This document shows positions 37,039 through 50,479 of a DNA stretch of 64,000 nucleotides, one piece after another. Both the position numbers and the translations under genes were made by a program. Location: positions 1 to 64,000 of the forward strand of contig JAOVVO010000345.1 in the NCBI GenBank assembly GCA_028564675.1. The letters run 5' to 3'. Every line of letters begins with the position of its first letter. Position 1 is the first letter of the stretch. This stretch comes from Onchocerca lupi. Lineage: Eukaryota > Nematoda > Chromadorea > Rhabditida > Onchocercidae. The notes below the pieces were generated by a model. It ran no database searches and was not told where the DNA came from. It worked only from the letters and a program-made list of their open reading frames with translations.

Positions 37039-39968
37039 ATGAGTGTATTGTTATACTTATCACTGGCAATAGTGATATCATCATCGTATGTTGGACTTTT
37101 ATATACTTTTGATTTTAATGGTATTGATCGAGATGATCCACAAAGTATCAAACGACGTTTACTTGGTGCTACGGTAAATAATATTATCAGTGTTATATTC
37201 ACATATGCTATATTATACAAGGTAAATAAATTTTAATTTCATTAATTTCTTATCAGTTAATCATCAATCTCTTATCAGTCAGTCGATTAAATATCTTTTT
37301 TTCATAAAAAGAATCTAAATAATTTGATATAAAAGAATCCATTTTATTAATTTTTACAAAATCTTTACAGTAATAACGAACTTTATGAAAAAAATTCTAT
37401 ATATATAGAAATTAATTAGTAAAAAAATTTTAGAAATTAAATTTTCATTCTTGAAGTAATCTTATATTATTTCCTAAAGTAACAGTTGATTTTACGGTTA
37501 GATGTTTTCTCAAATATGTCATATAATTTTTTCCTGAAAATTTATTAAAGATTAATTTTATTTGATTCGAAAATAATATCATCAAAAAAATAATATCATC
37601 AGTACTTTTAATTTTTAATTTTTTTTTTTTGAAAAAAGTACTGTTAATTTTAAGTTAATAAGTTAATTTTTAAGTTAATGTAATGACCATTGATATCTAT
37701 ATTAATGGATCATTAATGATTTTATCATTTTTGGGATCAAAGAAAAAATGCTATGAAATTATATTTAATAATTTTTATAAAGAATGAAAGAAGGAAAAGA
37801 ATAAAAATGACTGAGTAAAGATAATGATAAGAATTGATGATTGAAATTATGAATATAATTTTTTTTCAATCTTTGCCTATCATTTTCATGCTTGAAATGA
37901 TTTTTTGTTTTCTTACACTTTTTTAATATATTAAAATATTAATTATATAGTGAGAATTAAATTATCGAATAAAAATTAAATCAAATATTAATTCATTTAC
38001 TTAATTTCAGAATTATGATTCACCGTTATCAGTAATGGGAATACATACTCGTGATATTTATCCAGCATGCTTGTTACCAACGTTATTAACATGTATATGC
38101 TATTTGGGTAATTGGGTCATGATGTATATTGATAATAGATTCTGGTCTATCTTTCGTTAGTGATTTAATTTTCCTTATCTTTTTTTTTTTATCAAAATTA
38201 AAATTCGATCAAATTTTTCAGTGATAATCGGTGTTAATAAATGATCAAGTTGATTCTGCTTATATATATCCGATAATTAAATTATAAATTATTCGAATAG
38301 ATTCTAGTTTTTAATCGTCATGATATTAACTGCTGATATCAAATGTCAAATATGTGATAAGTTTAGATTGTAACATATAGATTTAAGTTGAATTTAATAG
38401 GCATTCATTCGGTTAAAATTTTAATAATTAATCTTTCGACAAAAAAAAAGAGATTGGAAATAATTCTTATTTTTTTTTTTTTTTGCTTTTTCTAGATTTG
38501 AATGAACTAAAGCGAAATATTGGAAATATTATATGGATTCGAGATGTTTTGTTGGTATGTTTGAAAAGAAAACATTTCTATTTCATTTATATTATTTTCA
38601 TTCTGCTTTAAATTTAATGATTCATTTTTTTTTCGAAATGATTGGATTTTTTTTTTTTTGATTAGATTTTTAATTCAAATATTTGATTTCCTTTTTTTTT
38701 TAGGCACCGATCACCGAAGAGATAGCATTTCGTGCTTGTGCAACAACTCTAATTTTACAATGTTTATCATCAACTGTAACAATATTTGTTGCACCATTAC
38801 CATTTGCGCTTAGTCATCTTCATCATATTTTTGATGATATGAGAAAAGGCTATACCAGATATGAAGCAATCAGTCGAAGAGGTATCTTAAAAATCAAATT
38901 TAAAAAAAGAAAAATCTAATTTTTTTCATAAAAATGAAATTAAATTTACCTTAACAAGGATATTTTCAATTTCATGCATCATATATTTCAATTTTGAAAA
39001 TTCATACAAATTCTATTTAACGTATAGCTTTGCATTATTAGATAATACATTTTATTAAGAAATTGATCTAGTTATTTTGACAATTTTAATAATTTTCATT
39101 TATTTAATTAAAGGAAATAAGAGAACAAAGGAATTCTCTCAACAAAATTATGTCATATTTAATGAACAGATAGGAAAAATTTATTTTTCAAAAAAAAATA
39201 TAATATTAATTAGAAATTTATAATATTGGATGAGTAATAGTTTATCGAAAAAATTATTTTTACTAATATATTAAGTTATTCGTTATATTAATTTTTCTTT
39301 CCAATTTTTTCCTTTCATTTTTTATTTATTTATTTCATTTCTATATTTTTAGCATTTCAAACGTCATACTCATATTTTTTTGGTGCATATGCAACTTTTC
39401 TTTTCGTTCGTACAGGTATATCTTTCAATCATCTTTTGAACAAAAAAAAAACTTGGAACTTTCTTATATTTGGAATTTTGAGTAAATATTTTGATTCTAA
39501 TTTGGATTTATATGATAGATTAAATTAAACATATGAATTTTAATTCTGCAATCTAGATCATAAGCTCGAATTTTCATTGCCTTTCTTATTCGAAATTTAA
39601 ATTGTAATCATGAATTATAATTAAATTTTAATGAAATTCTTCATTAGCAATTTTAGTTACTTTTTTCTCAAAGCACTTTTGCAGAAGTTTGTTCTTTCTT
39701 TTTTTTCTTTTTTTTTTTAACCTGTTATACGAATTTATTTATTGTACTTAAATTGTTGATAATCAAGTAAAAATCAATTTCAGGTCATATTTTGGCACCT
39801 ATTTTAAGTCATTCAGTTTGCAATAACATGGGTTTACCACTTCTACCACTTATTGAAACATATCCGAAACGTTCAACACGTGTTCTTCTATGGTTTTCAT
39901 ATTTTCTTGGTTTTATATTATGGTTATTGTTGTTGAAACCTCTCACTGATTCAAAGCTTTATAAATGA
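37039..39968 (+). CDS. RCE1: CAAX prenyl protease 2 (RCE1/FACE-2)
   Basis: Intramembrane endopeptidase of the ER that removes the -aaX tripeptide from farnesylated or geranylgeranylated CAAX proteins such as Ras, before carboxyl methylation by ICMT. Exons 37039-37221, 38011-38155, 38496-38554, 38704-38881, 39353-39415, 39784-39968 join in phase to 270 aa; human RCE1 is 329, with a longer N-terminus and C-tail. All CPBP-family signatures are present: APITEEIAFR with the catalytic glutamate pair at 134-135 and Arg139, FALSH (Phe163, His167) followed by LHHIFDDM, then FFGAYATFLFVRTGH, and HSVCNNMG near the end carrying the last His and Asn. The protein is mostly hydrophobic with several membrane spans. 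KPLTDSKLYK at the C-terminus matches the vertebrate end of the conserved domain. Next gene on the same strand is ~2 kb away, too far for an operon. Confidence 0.96.
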
Positions 39969-41928
39969 AATAGCAAATATTTTTGTTTTGAAATTATTCA
40001 TTTTTATATATATTTCTGATATCATTCCGGAAGATCTTAATTTTTTTTTTTTTTTTAAGAACTTAAAAAATTTTTTGCAACTTAATTTTTCTGTGCTTAT
40101 TACATGAATGAATTTATGAAACTATCATTTGTTAATTTTTGAACATAACTATTGATTTTTTTGATGCTTCAAAATTCGTTTAAAATATTGATTAGAGAAA
40201 ATAGAATTATATCTCTAAAATTACAAAAAAAAAAAAAAAAATTATTATCTTTATCAATCTTTGAGTAAGTTTGAGTTTCATGTTTCATAATTCATAAATG
40301 ATCTCAATCTTTTTTTTTTTCTTTTTTCTTTTTTTTGGAATGAATTTTTGTCAGAAAATTAATATTAGAATAAATTGATTGAAAATAAGATGCACAAATG
40401 TATGAATTATATTGATACAAAATAAAAGTAATTGTAATTAATATGCAGCTAATAATTAAGCCTTTTCAGGAAATTTTTATTCATTTTCGAATAAATAATT
40501 GATATTTTTGTTTATTAAAAAAATTTGAAGAATACAATAGATATGATATCAATTTTATGATTAGGTTGCAATTGAATATTCAATTTTAATTCCGATTTTT
40601 TGCTCCATTTCTTCTATGATTATAATTTGTTCGTATTTGTTTGATTTGAATGGATTGTTTTTTGTTTTTTTTTTGTTTTTTTGTTTTGTTTTTTTTATTT
40701 AGTACAAACTTTTTTGTCATTTTTTCCCTTATTTGTTATTATTTAGTATTAAAATAAAATTATTATATTTTATTGATTTGAAATTATAGAATACATTCTG
40801 AAATGATTTAAATAATTTAATTGATACAATAAAGTGACAAAAATTATGCTCATTTTTTCGAGAACAGAACATCATTTTTAGTATACAATTTTTTTAAATT
40901 GTTTGAAATTATGCAAATTCGTGAGATTTATTCGCATATTCATCATATGCTATTTTAGATCCAAAATATTTTAATATTTCTGGAAATTAGTTTTAATTAA
41001 TTAAAATACATTAATTGAAAATACACTGGATAATAGCATGAATGCAACTTTTTGAGTACTCAATATAATTAATGATTCAGACAGTTAATTTTATGTATGA
41101 TGATTATCAGTAATTAATGAATAATTAAATTTAAATCATTGAATGCATTCTTGCAATTGTAAATAATCACCAAAATCTATAATTTTTAAATCAAATTTTA
41201 GTTTTTTTTCAAAAAAAAACTTTTCAATTTAATAAGAATTCGTTTTACGCAAAATAAAATTACTTATTGATTGATAAAATGATTTATAATTATGCATGTA
41301 ATATCATTAAAATCAAAAAATTTGAACAAAACATCCAAAAAATAAAAATAAAAATAAAAAATAAAAACACAAAAAACAAAATCGATTAAACAGCTATTCA
41401 AATATTAGCAATAAATATACTTTTATTTGATTATTACTAGTTGTTTAGAATGTACTATCTAGTTTTTTAGTTTTTCCTTTTTTGTTTTTTTTTTTCTTCA
41501 AAAAAAAATTTTACATTTTTACTAAATAGAAATTGTATTTTTTGATGAAGGTGTAATGATGTGATAGAAAATGATAGTAAAATGTAATCAGTGGTAGGGA
41601 ATGATAATAAAATATAATCAGTAATTTAACTCCTATGTTTAAATTAATTGTACAAAAATAATTAATTGGACGTGTAGTAAGCAATTGTTCTCTTTGTTTA
41701 ATTAATTACTCAAAACTAATTAATCATCAAGAATTTTTTTTTTAGTGGCATTAATTTGTTTAAATGCTTATTTTTAGTGCTAATTTTGTGCTAATTTTTT
41801 AATTTCTAATTTTAAATTCTAGTTTTCGAATTTTTTTTGTTAAATTTTTCGCTAATTTATTAATTAATGTTGTGCTTATTTCGCTTTTTTTTTTTTTTTA
41901 ACATTTTATGAAATTTAAAATTTTTCAC
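39969..41928. other. RCE1 3' region and bestrophin upstream region
   Basis: No exon supported. AATAAA hexamers at 40369-40374 and 40431-40436 are candidate RCE1 poly(A) signals. A repeated AATGATAGTAAAATGTAATCAGT / AATGATAATAAAATATAATCAGT pair lies at 41568-41622. The rest is A/T runs. Confidence 0.5.
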
Positions 41929-41930
41929 AG
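41929..41930 (+). promoter_or_regulatory. Trans-splice acceptor of the bestrophin gene
   Basis: AAATTTTTCACAG ends at 41930, nine bases before the ATG at 41940; a T tract precedes it. No upstream exon found. Confidence 0.65.
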
Positions 41931-41939
41931 AAATCGCAA

Positions 41940-42495
41940 ATGACAATTTCGTACAGTAGAGATGTTGCGTCGGCTTCATCGTTTAATTTTTTTCGTTTAA
42001 TATTTCGTTGGAAAGGTAGCATTTGGAAGTTATGTCTGAAAGAACTATGCATTTGGACCGTAATTTTTCTAATTGTAACATTCATCTATCGATCACCGTA
42101 TTTTTTAACTTATAATCAAAAAATGTTAGTTAATTTAATTAAAAATTTCGTTTTTTTTTTCGAATAACTATTTTTTTGATGATAATTTGTTAAAATATAT
42201 TTCTATGATTTATATAATTTTTTTATTTTTATTTAAATTTAATACAAAAGAATTTTTAGCCAAATTATTCGATGAAAATTTATATATGCAAATTTGAGAT
42301 TTTTTGAAATTTGAAATTATTACAAAGAAAGAAAAAACAAAAAATTCCGAAATTATTAGAAATTTTTAAAATAATTATTATTTAAATTGTAGGTTCAATT
42401 ATGTTCGAAAAACGATAATATGAAATTGAATGAAAAATGTAAAATAATTTTTGAATTATTCAAAAAGGATATATTCTGATAGAATGGAATATGTC

Positions 42496-42529
<34 letters not shown>

Positions 42530-45082
42530 ATTGATTAAAAAATCAATAATCGATTGAAAAAATTTAGAATATTTGAAAAACTTGCAAATTATTTCAAAAC
42601 TCATCTCAATTATATTCCATTAACATTTATGCTTGGCTTCTTTGTTCAAACTGTTGTCAAACGTTGGTCGGTATTATTTGAAAATATGGGTTACATTGAA
42701 AGGTTATTCTAATTTAGTAATTATTTTCTTTATTTTTTTTTTTTTAATAATTGGAATTTATATTAGTAATTAAAATTGTATGAATTAAAATTATACGAAA
42801 TCACACAAATTAGATAAAATTATATAATCTGAATGCAAATGTATATTTTAAAAAACATTTTTTTTCAAAAATTACAAATTAAAATAAATCAATTTGTTAT
42901 CAGTATAAAATTTGATTTAATAAATATTAGAAGAAATAGTTTGCAATTTTAATTTTAACTAAATTATTTTGTTTAATTTCATTCTAATTTTAAAACTTTT
43001 AAATTCTACCAAAGATAAATGAATAATTCTATGTTTTATAAACATATTTGAAATGCATTCTTAGTTTGTTTTTCATGAAACTTTGATAACTAAATGCATA
43101 CTTGAAAAATATTCTTTCTTTTTTTTTTTGATAATCTAAAAATTTCAAATTTTTGCAATAATTTGCAGGAAAAGTTTTTTCAGTTTGAAAATTTTTATTT
43201 TAATTTCGATGATTTATCAAATATTAAAATCTTTTCTTTAAAAAAAAAAAAAAAAAGTTATAATGCTGATTAATTTTAGCGTATCAATGTATATTGGGGC
43301 ATTGGTATACGGTAAAGATGACGACTCACGTCTGTTACGTCGAACTATGGCACGTTATTTATGTTTAGCACAATTGCTAATCTATCGTGATATAAGTTTA
43401 CGTGTTCGGAAACGTTTTCCAACGTATGATAGCATCATTAAAGCAGGTTACGTTTAATTTCCGTCATTATTATAATTATTTTATCCGATTAAAAAGTTTG
43501 TAAAAATGAGTTTTTTTTTCTACTTTTGCAAAAAATTTATTCATAAAATGAAAATTTTTCAATTTTTCAACTTTTTTTTTTTTTTTTTTAGGTTTTATGT
43601 TAGAAAATGAATGTGAAATATTAGAATCAATTCAATTAAATTTTGACAAATATTGGGTGCCTTTTAATTGGATTTATGCGCTTATTTTTCGTGGTCGCAA
43701 AGATGGTAAAATTGTAAGCGATGCATTCGCCAATAAACTTTGCGACGTTTGTTTTTCTAATAATTAATTTGAATTGAACTTAATTATTGAAAAAGCATTT
43801 AATAAATGCATGATTGAATTAAGTATTTCTCTTTTCCGAAAATTACTTCTTTACACTGAATGAATTAAAATATTTGAATTTAATTCTTTTCAAGGAAGTA
43901 AAAAATTTTCGATTAAATCTTCAAATATTATGCAATTATGATTGGGTTCCAATACCATTAGCATATCCACAGGTAAAGAGTAACAAATTTATTTCAAAAT
44001 TTTCAAATTCCATTTTTTAATGAATATTCTTAATCAATTTAATCATTTATTTTCGATTTTCATCTTCGTAATATATTATTTAGAAGTTAAACTTAATTTC
44101 GATCAGTTTATATTTAATTAAATAATTTGAATGTTCATTTATGTAATTAATTTTAATGCATATATTTTTGGTTTCACTTACAAATCATTTCTTATTTTTA
44201 ATTCTAATTTTAGCTCATCACATACATTTTGATTCATGTTTTATATATTCGCATTCTCAATCCAATCATTTATTTTGAATTTTCATCTTTTTAATATTTT
44301 TTTTAAAAGTAGTAATATTTAAACTTAATTTCATCAATTTAATTTTAATTAAGTAAATTGATTGTTCATTTGTGCAGATAATTCCAACAAACATAATTTT
44401 AGTTTTAGTTGCAAATCATTTCCTATTTTTCAATTCCAATTTTAGTAATTAATTACATCTAACATTGCAGCTGGTATTTTTAGCTGTTTATGTTTATTTT
44501 GCTATATGTTTAATTTCACGACAATTTATAATAACAGAACATGATGTACCAAATAAAAGTAATGTATGTTTTTTAGTTCCATTATTTTCATTAATATTTT
44601 AATTTATTTCAAATAATTAAATTTTTAATTACTTAATATTTTAATTACTTAGATTGATTTAATATTACCATATGTGACAATGATGGAATTTATAATATTT
44701 GTTGGTTGGATGAAAGTAGCTGAAGGTCTTTTAAATCCATTTGGTGAAGATGATGATGATTTCGAGAGCAATTTTCTACTTGATAAAAATTTAACAGTTT
44801 GTTTTTGCAAATTTTCAATTTTTCCAAACAAAAAAAAAAAAAATATAATCACTTTATCAGTTCATTTTTCGCCTTTTCTTTAAGAAAAAAAAAAAAAAAG
44901 AGTTTTTAAAATTTAAATTATTCACTTAAATATATTTCTAATTTTTTTTTTTTTTTTTCATTTTATAGATTTCATTATGTATCGTTGATGATGCATCTGA
45001 TGATGCACCAGAATTGGAAAAAGATCAATTTTGGACAAATAATAAAAGAAATGAAGTTTACTGTAATGAAATAGTTGATTGA
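41940..45082 (+). CDS. Bestrophin-family anion channel
   Basis: Calcium-activated chloride channel, pentameric in the plasma membrane. Eight in-phase exons: 41940-42124, 42568-42702, 43280-43446, 43592-43746, 43895-43972, 44471-44563, 44653-44796, 44969-45082; 356 aa. Diagnostic features: N-terminal RWKGSIWKLCLKEL; the pore neck IPLTFMLGFFV with Ile78, Phe82, Phe86 in the places of human BEST1 I76, F80, F84; RLLRRTMARY; KRFPTYDSIIKAGFM; YDWVPIPLAYPQ; VGWMKVAEGLLNPFG; and the acidic Ca2+ clasp GEDDDDFE (302-309). The protein ends about 45 residues after the clasp, so it is essentially the conserved channel core without the long C-tail of vertebrate BEST1. Nematodes carry many bestrophins; I cannot name the orthologue. 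Confidence 0.96.
44035..44460 (+). repeat. Tandem duplication in bestrophin intron 5
   Basis: Two diverged copies of ~200 bases (about 44035-44235 and 44255-44460). Shared order: AATCATTTATTTT, TTTTCATCTTnnTAATAT, TTAAACTTAATTTC, GTTCATTTnTG, GCAAATCATTTCnTATTTTT, CAATTTTAG. It lies between exons ending at 43972 and starting at 44471 without disturbing either splice site. Confidence 0.75.
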
Positions 45083-46505
45083 ACTGATAATATTATCAAA
45101 TTATCCGTTAGCTATGATACATTATCAATGCAAAAAAAAAAAAAAAATCTAATGAATAGCGGCGGATCTCCAAAAATTTTTAATTTATTAATTAAATTTA
45201 TCAATTTAAATTTGATTAAAAAGAGAAAATAATTACATTTTTCGTTTGTTTATTACAGGCATATGTATATTTAATCTATAATTGAATAACTTTTGAGCTT
45301 ATTTTGAAATATGATCGTAATATTTCATGATATAATTTAGAATGTTGATAATTTTGATATGAAATTTCAATTTGCTTAAATTTTTAATCCTTTTTGCTAA
45401 TTAACAATGATATTAATTAACACGAAACAACAATTTATTCTATCTCTTCACAATTTCAATTGCAACAAGAATTTCAAATTAGTAAAATGTTATAAAATTT
45501 CATTGATATGTTAAAAAAAAAAAAAAAAAAATCCACTATATGCTAATTTTCTTGCAGAGAATAGCAGTAATGAAAAAAAATGAAGCAATTTGAAATTGAA
45601 ATTAATAAAATTTCAATTAAAAATTTTTTTTTTTTTTGAATCAAAAATTAATCACTGTTATTATCATTATTAATATTCCTATCATATCATCATTATTATT
45701 ATTTGTTATCAGATTTATTTAAGCTAATATGGATAAATATAATTTTTTGTTGATATGATAGATACGCTAGATATGATATGATATGATATGATAGGAATAA
45801 TTGCACAATAAGAAAATTAATTAACAATAATAACAATAATTAGTTCTTATTCGACAAGAAAAAAATATTTGTTTTAGAAAAAATTTTTTAAACATTTTCA
45901 TTTTTTGGAATAGAAATTAAATAAGCGGAATATTAATTTTTTTACTTTAACTAAACTTTTTTTTTTCATATTTTTATGATCAGCAAGAGAAGATTCAATG
46001 ATATGATTGTGATTCGATGATGGAATTTTTTCGATTGATAATCAAAATAAATTTGAATTCATTAACTAATGTTGTTGTTATGATAACTTCTCGAAACACT
46101 TTAATTGATCGTTTAATTAACAGTTTAATTGGTCATTTTTCATTGAACATTTTAAATACCATGATTGAAATCTGAAATTGTAATCGAATTTGAGTAATAA
46201 AAAAAAAGTATTCCATTAAGCAAATTTTCATCTTAGAACTTGTAAACTTTTATATTATATATAAAATAATATCAATTATTTTTTCGTTTAAATCTAATAT
46301 TATCGATTATTTCTTCATTTAAATTTTTCAAATATATTACTCTAAAATTATAATAATTTTCCTATAAATCTTATTAATTTTAGCAAAAATTTTTATGAAA
46401 AAATTTCTGTTTTTTGTTGATTGTATTTTGTTAGAATTCATTTGTCTACTAATTGATTTTTATTTTTTCAATTTTAACTTACAATTTGTAATAGAATTTT
46501 TTGAC
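45083..46505. other. Gap between the convergent bestrophin and GPCR genes
   Basis: The two genes are transcribed toward each other, so this should hold both 3' ends. GATAT tandem repeats occur at about 45770-45795. No clear poly(A) signal can be singled out among many AATAAA-like strings. Confidence 0.5.
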
Positions 46506-49500
46506 TCAAATAATATACTTAATAACTGGAATTAAATATGCGGTAGTTTTAGCACGTGCTTGAGAAATTTTACTTGTGATATTTTAGTTATATTTTACCT
46601 ACAGCTTTACTTTTTTTTTTTGACATTCTAGTAAGAATTCAAATTATTGTTTACGCTTTACTTAATCATTAACTTAATTACTGTTTTAGCTAATTATTAC
46701 TTTACTTAATGCTTTACTCAAATTATTATTAATACTTTATTTAATTACTTTTATTTGACAAATTTTGATTACACTTATCTTAACCATACACAGATGCAAT
46801 ATCTAATTTAATATTATAGTATATTTTAATCAAATTATTAAATTTATTAATTAAAAATTTTTTTTAAATTTAAAATTTATTTATTCGAAAACTTACGTAC
46901 TTCCAGTTCGTCGTGCCTTATCACTAAATTGCATGAGATTTGCAGAAAATCGATTAACTTTTCGTTGAGTTAATTCAAATAAACGTGCACGAAAATGTCG
47001 ACTTGTTAGGCAAAATAAAATAAAATTACATGCTTTATCAATTATCACCAATGTACTAAAAATAAACTTTTACAAGTTTTTCAGTAATTAATTTCATTTG
47101 ATTTTTAATTAAATTTGTAAATAAACAATTTTCACATCGATTACTTCTTTTTTTTTTTTCAATTATTATTGGTTTTATCGAATATTTTAGCACAAATATT
47201 TACGTCATCTGATAATCTAATATTTATTTATGTTGACAAGATAGTAGAAATATTTATTCTTTAGTAGGAGTAATTAGAAAAATTTTTTAATATTGATAAA
47301 GTTTTTGAAATTTTTTGAAAAATTTTTACAAAATTTTATGAAATAAATTTTTTTTTTTTTTTTTGAAAATAATTAACAAAGATGATTTTTTTTTTTGCTT
47401 TGCTTTTTTTTTTTACAAAAAAAATTTTAGAAAAATTGGTAAAAAAGCAAAATAAATGAAAAAACAAACTTTCCAAGAAGTGTAAAATTATAATTTAGCT
47501 TCTTTTCATGTGCTAAATTGACCAAATGTATGACCGCTGATGGACCATTTAAAATAATAAATGTTGTAACAATTAATGCGACCATTAATGTGACACGATG
47601 TTCCATCTTCAGATATCGCAAGCTACGTTTTCTTTTTGATAAACTGAAGAAAAAAAAAAAGAAAAAATAAGTCGCAAAATTTGTAAATCGTAAATAATTT
47701 TTTAATTTAAAAGTCGTAAATAATTTTTTTTTTCTTTTAAATAGAATAAATTCCATCATTTTTTTCGTGCAATTTCATAATTTCAAATAGCTTAAAAAGG
47801 TTCCAAAACAAAAATTAAGCATTTTTTAAAAATTTTGATAATTTAAATTAATTCAATTTAAAAATATCATTAATATATGTATTATTACTTTTATTGCCGA
47901 TTCATTTGAATGCTGATGTTAATTTATAAACTTAATTTTTTTAGCAATCATCAAATGTAACAAATAAATTACACATATTTTAAATAGTAAATAATATGAG
48001 GAAAGGAAAAAAAAAACAAGAAAAAATTCGTAATTTCTTGCGTCATACCTAATTAATTTATACCATAAGTAATCACAAATATCATTATGGTATTACTGTA
48101 ATAATGATACAACAAATTGTTGATGAAATATATAAAATAGCGAGATCAGAAATATTTACGGTCGTTGATTAGTCGAAACGAGTAATAAGTTACGACGATT
48201 TCGCAATATACAAAGTAACAAAAAATTAAGAAATGATAATAAAAATATCGGCAAAATAATTGTCGTAACAGCATTTATTGTAACACTGATATCAATAAAA
48301 TTACGATATGTTTCAGAGTACGGATTTGTTTGATTCCAAAACCATCGACTGAAATTAAGAAATTTTAATTAGATTAAACTTAATGAAATTGATTGAGATT
48401 TAAATTTCGTAGCAAAACGCTAAAAAATTATGCAAAAACTGAAGGCATTTAAATCTTTTTTAATACAAAACATTCTAATATTTATTACTATTATAATAAA
48501 ATTCATAAAAAATATGAACAATAATTTTAATTCTAATTGGTCCTAATTTTAATCTTTTTTAATTCGTCTTATCATTCGAATCATTGATTATTTTTATTTT
48601 TATTAATAATCGATGCATATAGCATTCATTTCAATTTTTTATATCAGTAAATAAAAATAAATGAAATAAAATTTTAAAATATTTGTAGAAAATTTTTTTT
48701 TTTGCAAATTGAAATTTTGGCAAGAATTGTATCAATTATTTTATGTATATCTATAAAAATCAGCTATAATAGTGAATAAATTTTCTGATTTTTTCAAAAT
48801 TTTGCATTTTTAAAAAAATCCTAATTTTCAAAGATTTACTTTCCAGAAAAAAAAAAACTTTTTTGAACAAACCCATCATTATTGATCATAATGCATCTGG
48901 AGTAAATTTGAGTTCGATGACAATAATCACGCATAAAACATTTGTATTGAAAATGTCGATAAAAATTAACAATTCCGGTAATTATTACGATTACAGTAAT
49001 CAGTAACAGTGTACGGTATTTATTCCAATCAGTTTTAGCATGCAATGGTCTTCTAATACCAATCAAACGATCCGCACATACAGCTACTACTAACCTAAAT
49101 TTAAATTTGTTTCAATTTAAAAATTTTGGCAATTTATTAAAAATTGTTAATTTCCAAAAAAAAAAAAAAAAAATTTAAAATTACTTGGATTTTTGTAAAA
49201 ATCAGAAAAACAAAAATTAAAAATGACCAGAAAAAAAGAAATTGAAATAAACAAACCAAATAGCAGCACTGGATACCCAATTAGTTAAAGATAATAAATG
49301 AATTTTTATATGAAAATAGATATAACGATAAGTATAATTATAGGTAAATAATGGATAAGTAGCCAAAATATTTGGTAAAAGAAGTAATAAAAATATAATA
49401 TCAGCTATTGCTAATGCTGCCAAAAAAATATTTGATCTAAAATAGTATTAAAAATTATTTGATATAATTTTAAATTATATTTTGGATAATAATATTCAAA

Positions 49501-50071
49501 TTTTAACATGAAAAAAAAAAAGATGCAATAACTATTTCTTGCTAATTTCCATCTTTTGATTTCATTATTTTTCCACACTTTTTATTTTCATTTTTTTTTT
49601 TGTTTTTCAACCTTTGACCTTTCAATTATTTGCTACATAACAGCTGCCACTTTATTTCCTTCATACTACTCATCAATTATAATCTAAATTTAATAATAAT
49701 CATAACAAATTTCATATATTTTAATTAGCTAAAAATTTACACCATATTAAAATTAATTAATTTTCCGTTCTTACTACTGTATATTTTGTAAATTATTAAA
49801 AATTTTCTCGAAATTTTTCCTTTCATAAATAAAATTTTTTGCAAATTTTTAAAATTTAAATTAAAAAATTCATTTAAAAATAGAAAAAAAAAATGCATAA
49901 CCTGCTTCTCATCGAACGATTAAGCAATACAGTAAGATTTAATACATTTCCTGTAATTCCAAATATTACAATTCCTGGATAGAGACATCGTTGTAGATAT
50001 TTTTCCACTTCATTTCCATATAATTGCATTTGTTGATTTGTTAAACAAATATTTGATCCATTGCTCGACAT
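46506..50071 (-). CDS. Rhodopsin-family GPCR, peptide-receptor type
   Basis: Seven-helix receptor of the plasma membrane. Exons on the minus strand, all in phase: 50071-49902, 49436-49257, 49094-48873, 48348-48160, 47643-47470, 47055-46897 and a tentative last exon 46572-46506; 386 aa. TM1 has the GN..N motif (GITGNVLNLTVL, Asn42 and Asn45); TM2 FLAALAIADIIFLLLLLP; the TM3 end reads VCADRLIGIRRPLHA, so the DRY box is ADR; TM5 follows NFIDISVTINAV; TM6 VALIVTTFIILNGPSAVIHL; TM7 ends KACNFILFCLTSRHFR in place of NPxxY. This TM3/TM7 style recalls nematode FMRFamide-type (FRPR/DMSR) receptors, but I cannot name an orthologue or ligand. No cysteine is seen before TM3 at the usual disulfide position, while the second extracellular loop has four. 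The last exon uses a weaker acceptor (CACAAG). Confidence 0.88.
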
Positions 50072-50088
50072 ATCGAAAAAATAAAAAA

Positions 50089-50090
50089 CT
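50089..50090 (-). promoter_or_regulatory. Trans-splice acceptor of the GPCR gene
   Basis: On the minus strand CAATTTTTTTAG ends at 50089, 17 bases before the ATG at 50071. An in-frame upstream ATG at 50116 lies beyond this acceptor and is therefore not preferred. Confidence 0.5.
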
Positions 50091-50479
50091 AAAAAAATTG
50101 AAATGAATAAATTCAAAAAAAAAAAAAAAAAAAAAAAAAATCGAAAAAAAAAAAAAAAAATTGATAAGAAATCCAGAAAAAAAAAAAGATCAAAAATGAT
50201 CTATTATCTATTATTTTCTTTTTTTGCTTAAAAAATTTTTTCTCAATTTTTTTTTATTTGTTAATTACATAAATTACAATTTCATATATACTAATAAATC
50301 GAGATCGTATAAAATTAATAAAAATATTAATAAATCGAAAAATCTAATTAAAAATTATTAAAATTTTATGCATTACTTAATTATTCTCTTTGCATTATCT
50401 GCCTTATCTTCTTATCAATTTTAATTTTTTTTTTTTTTTATTATTGAAAGAAAAGTTTGCACTATCATTATTAAGACTT

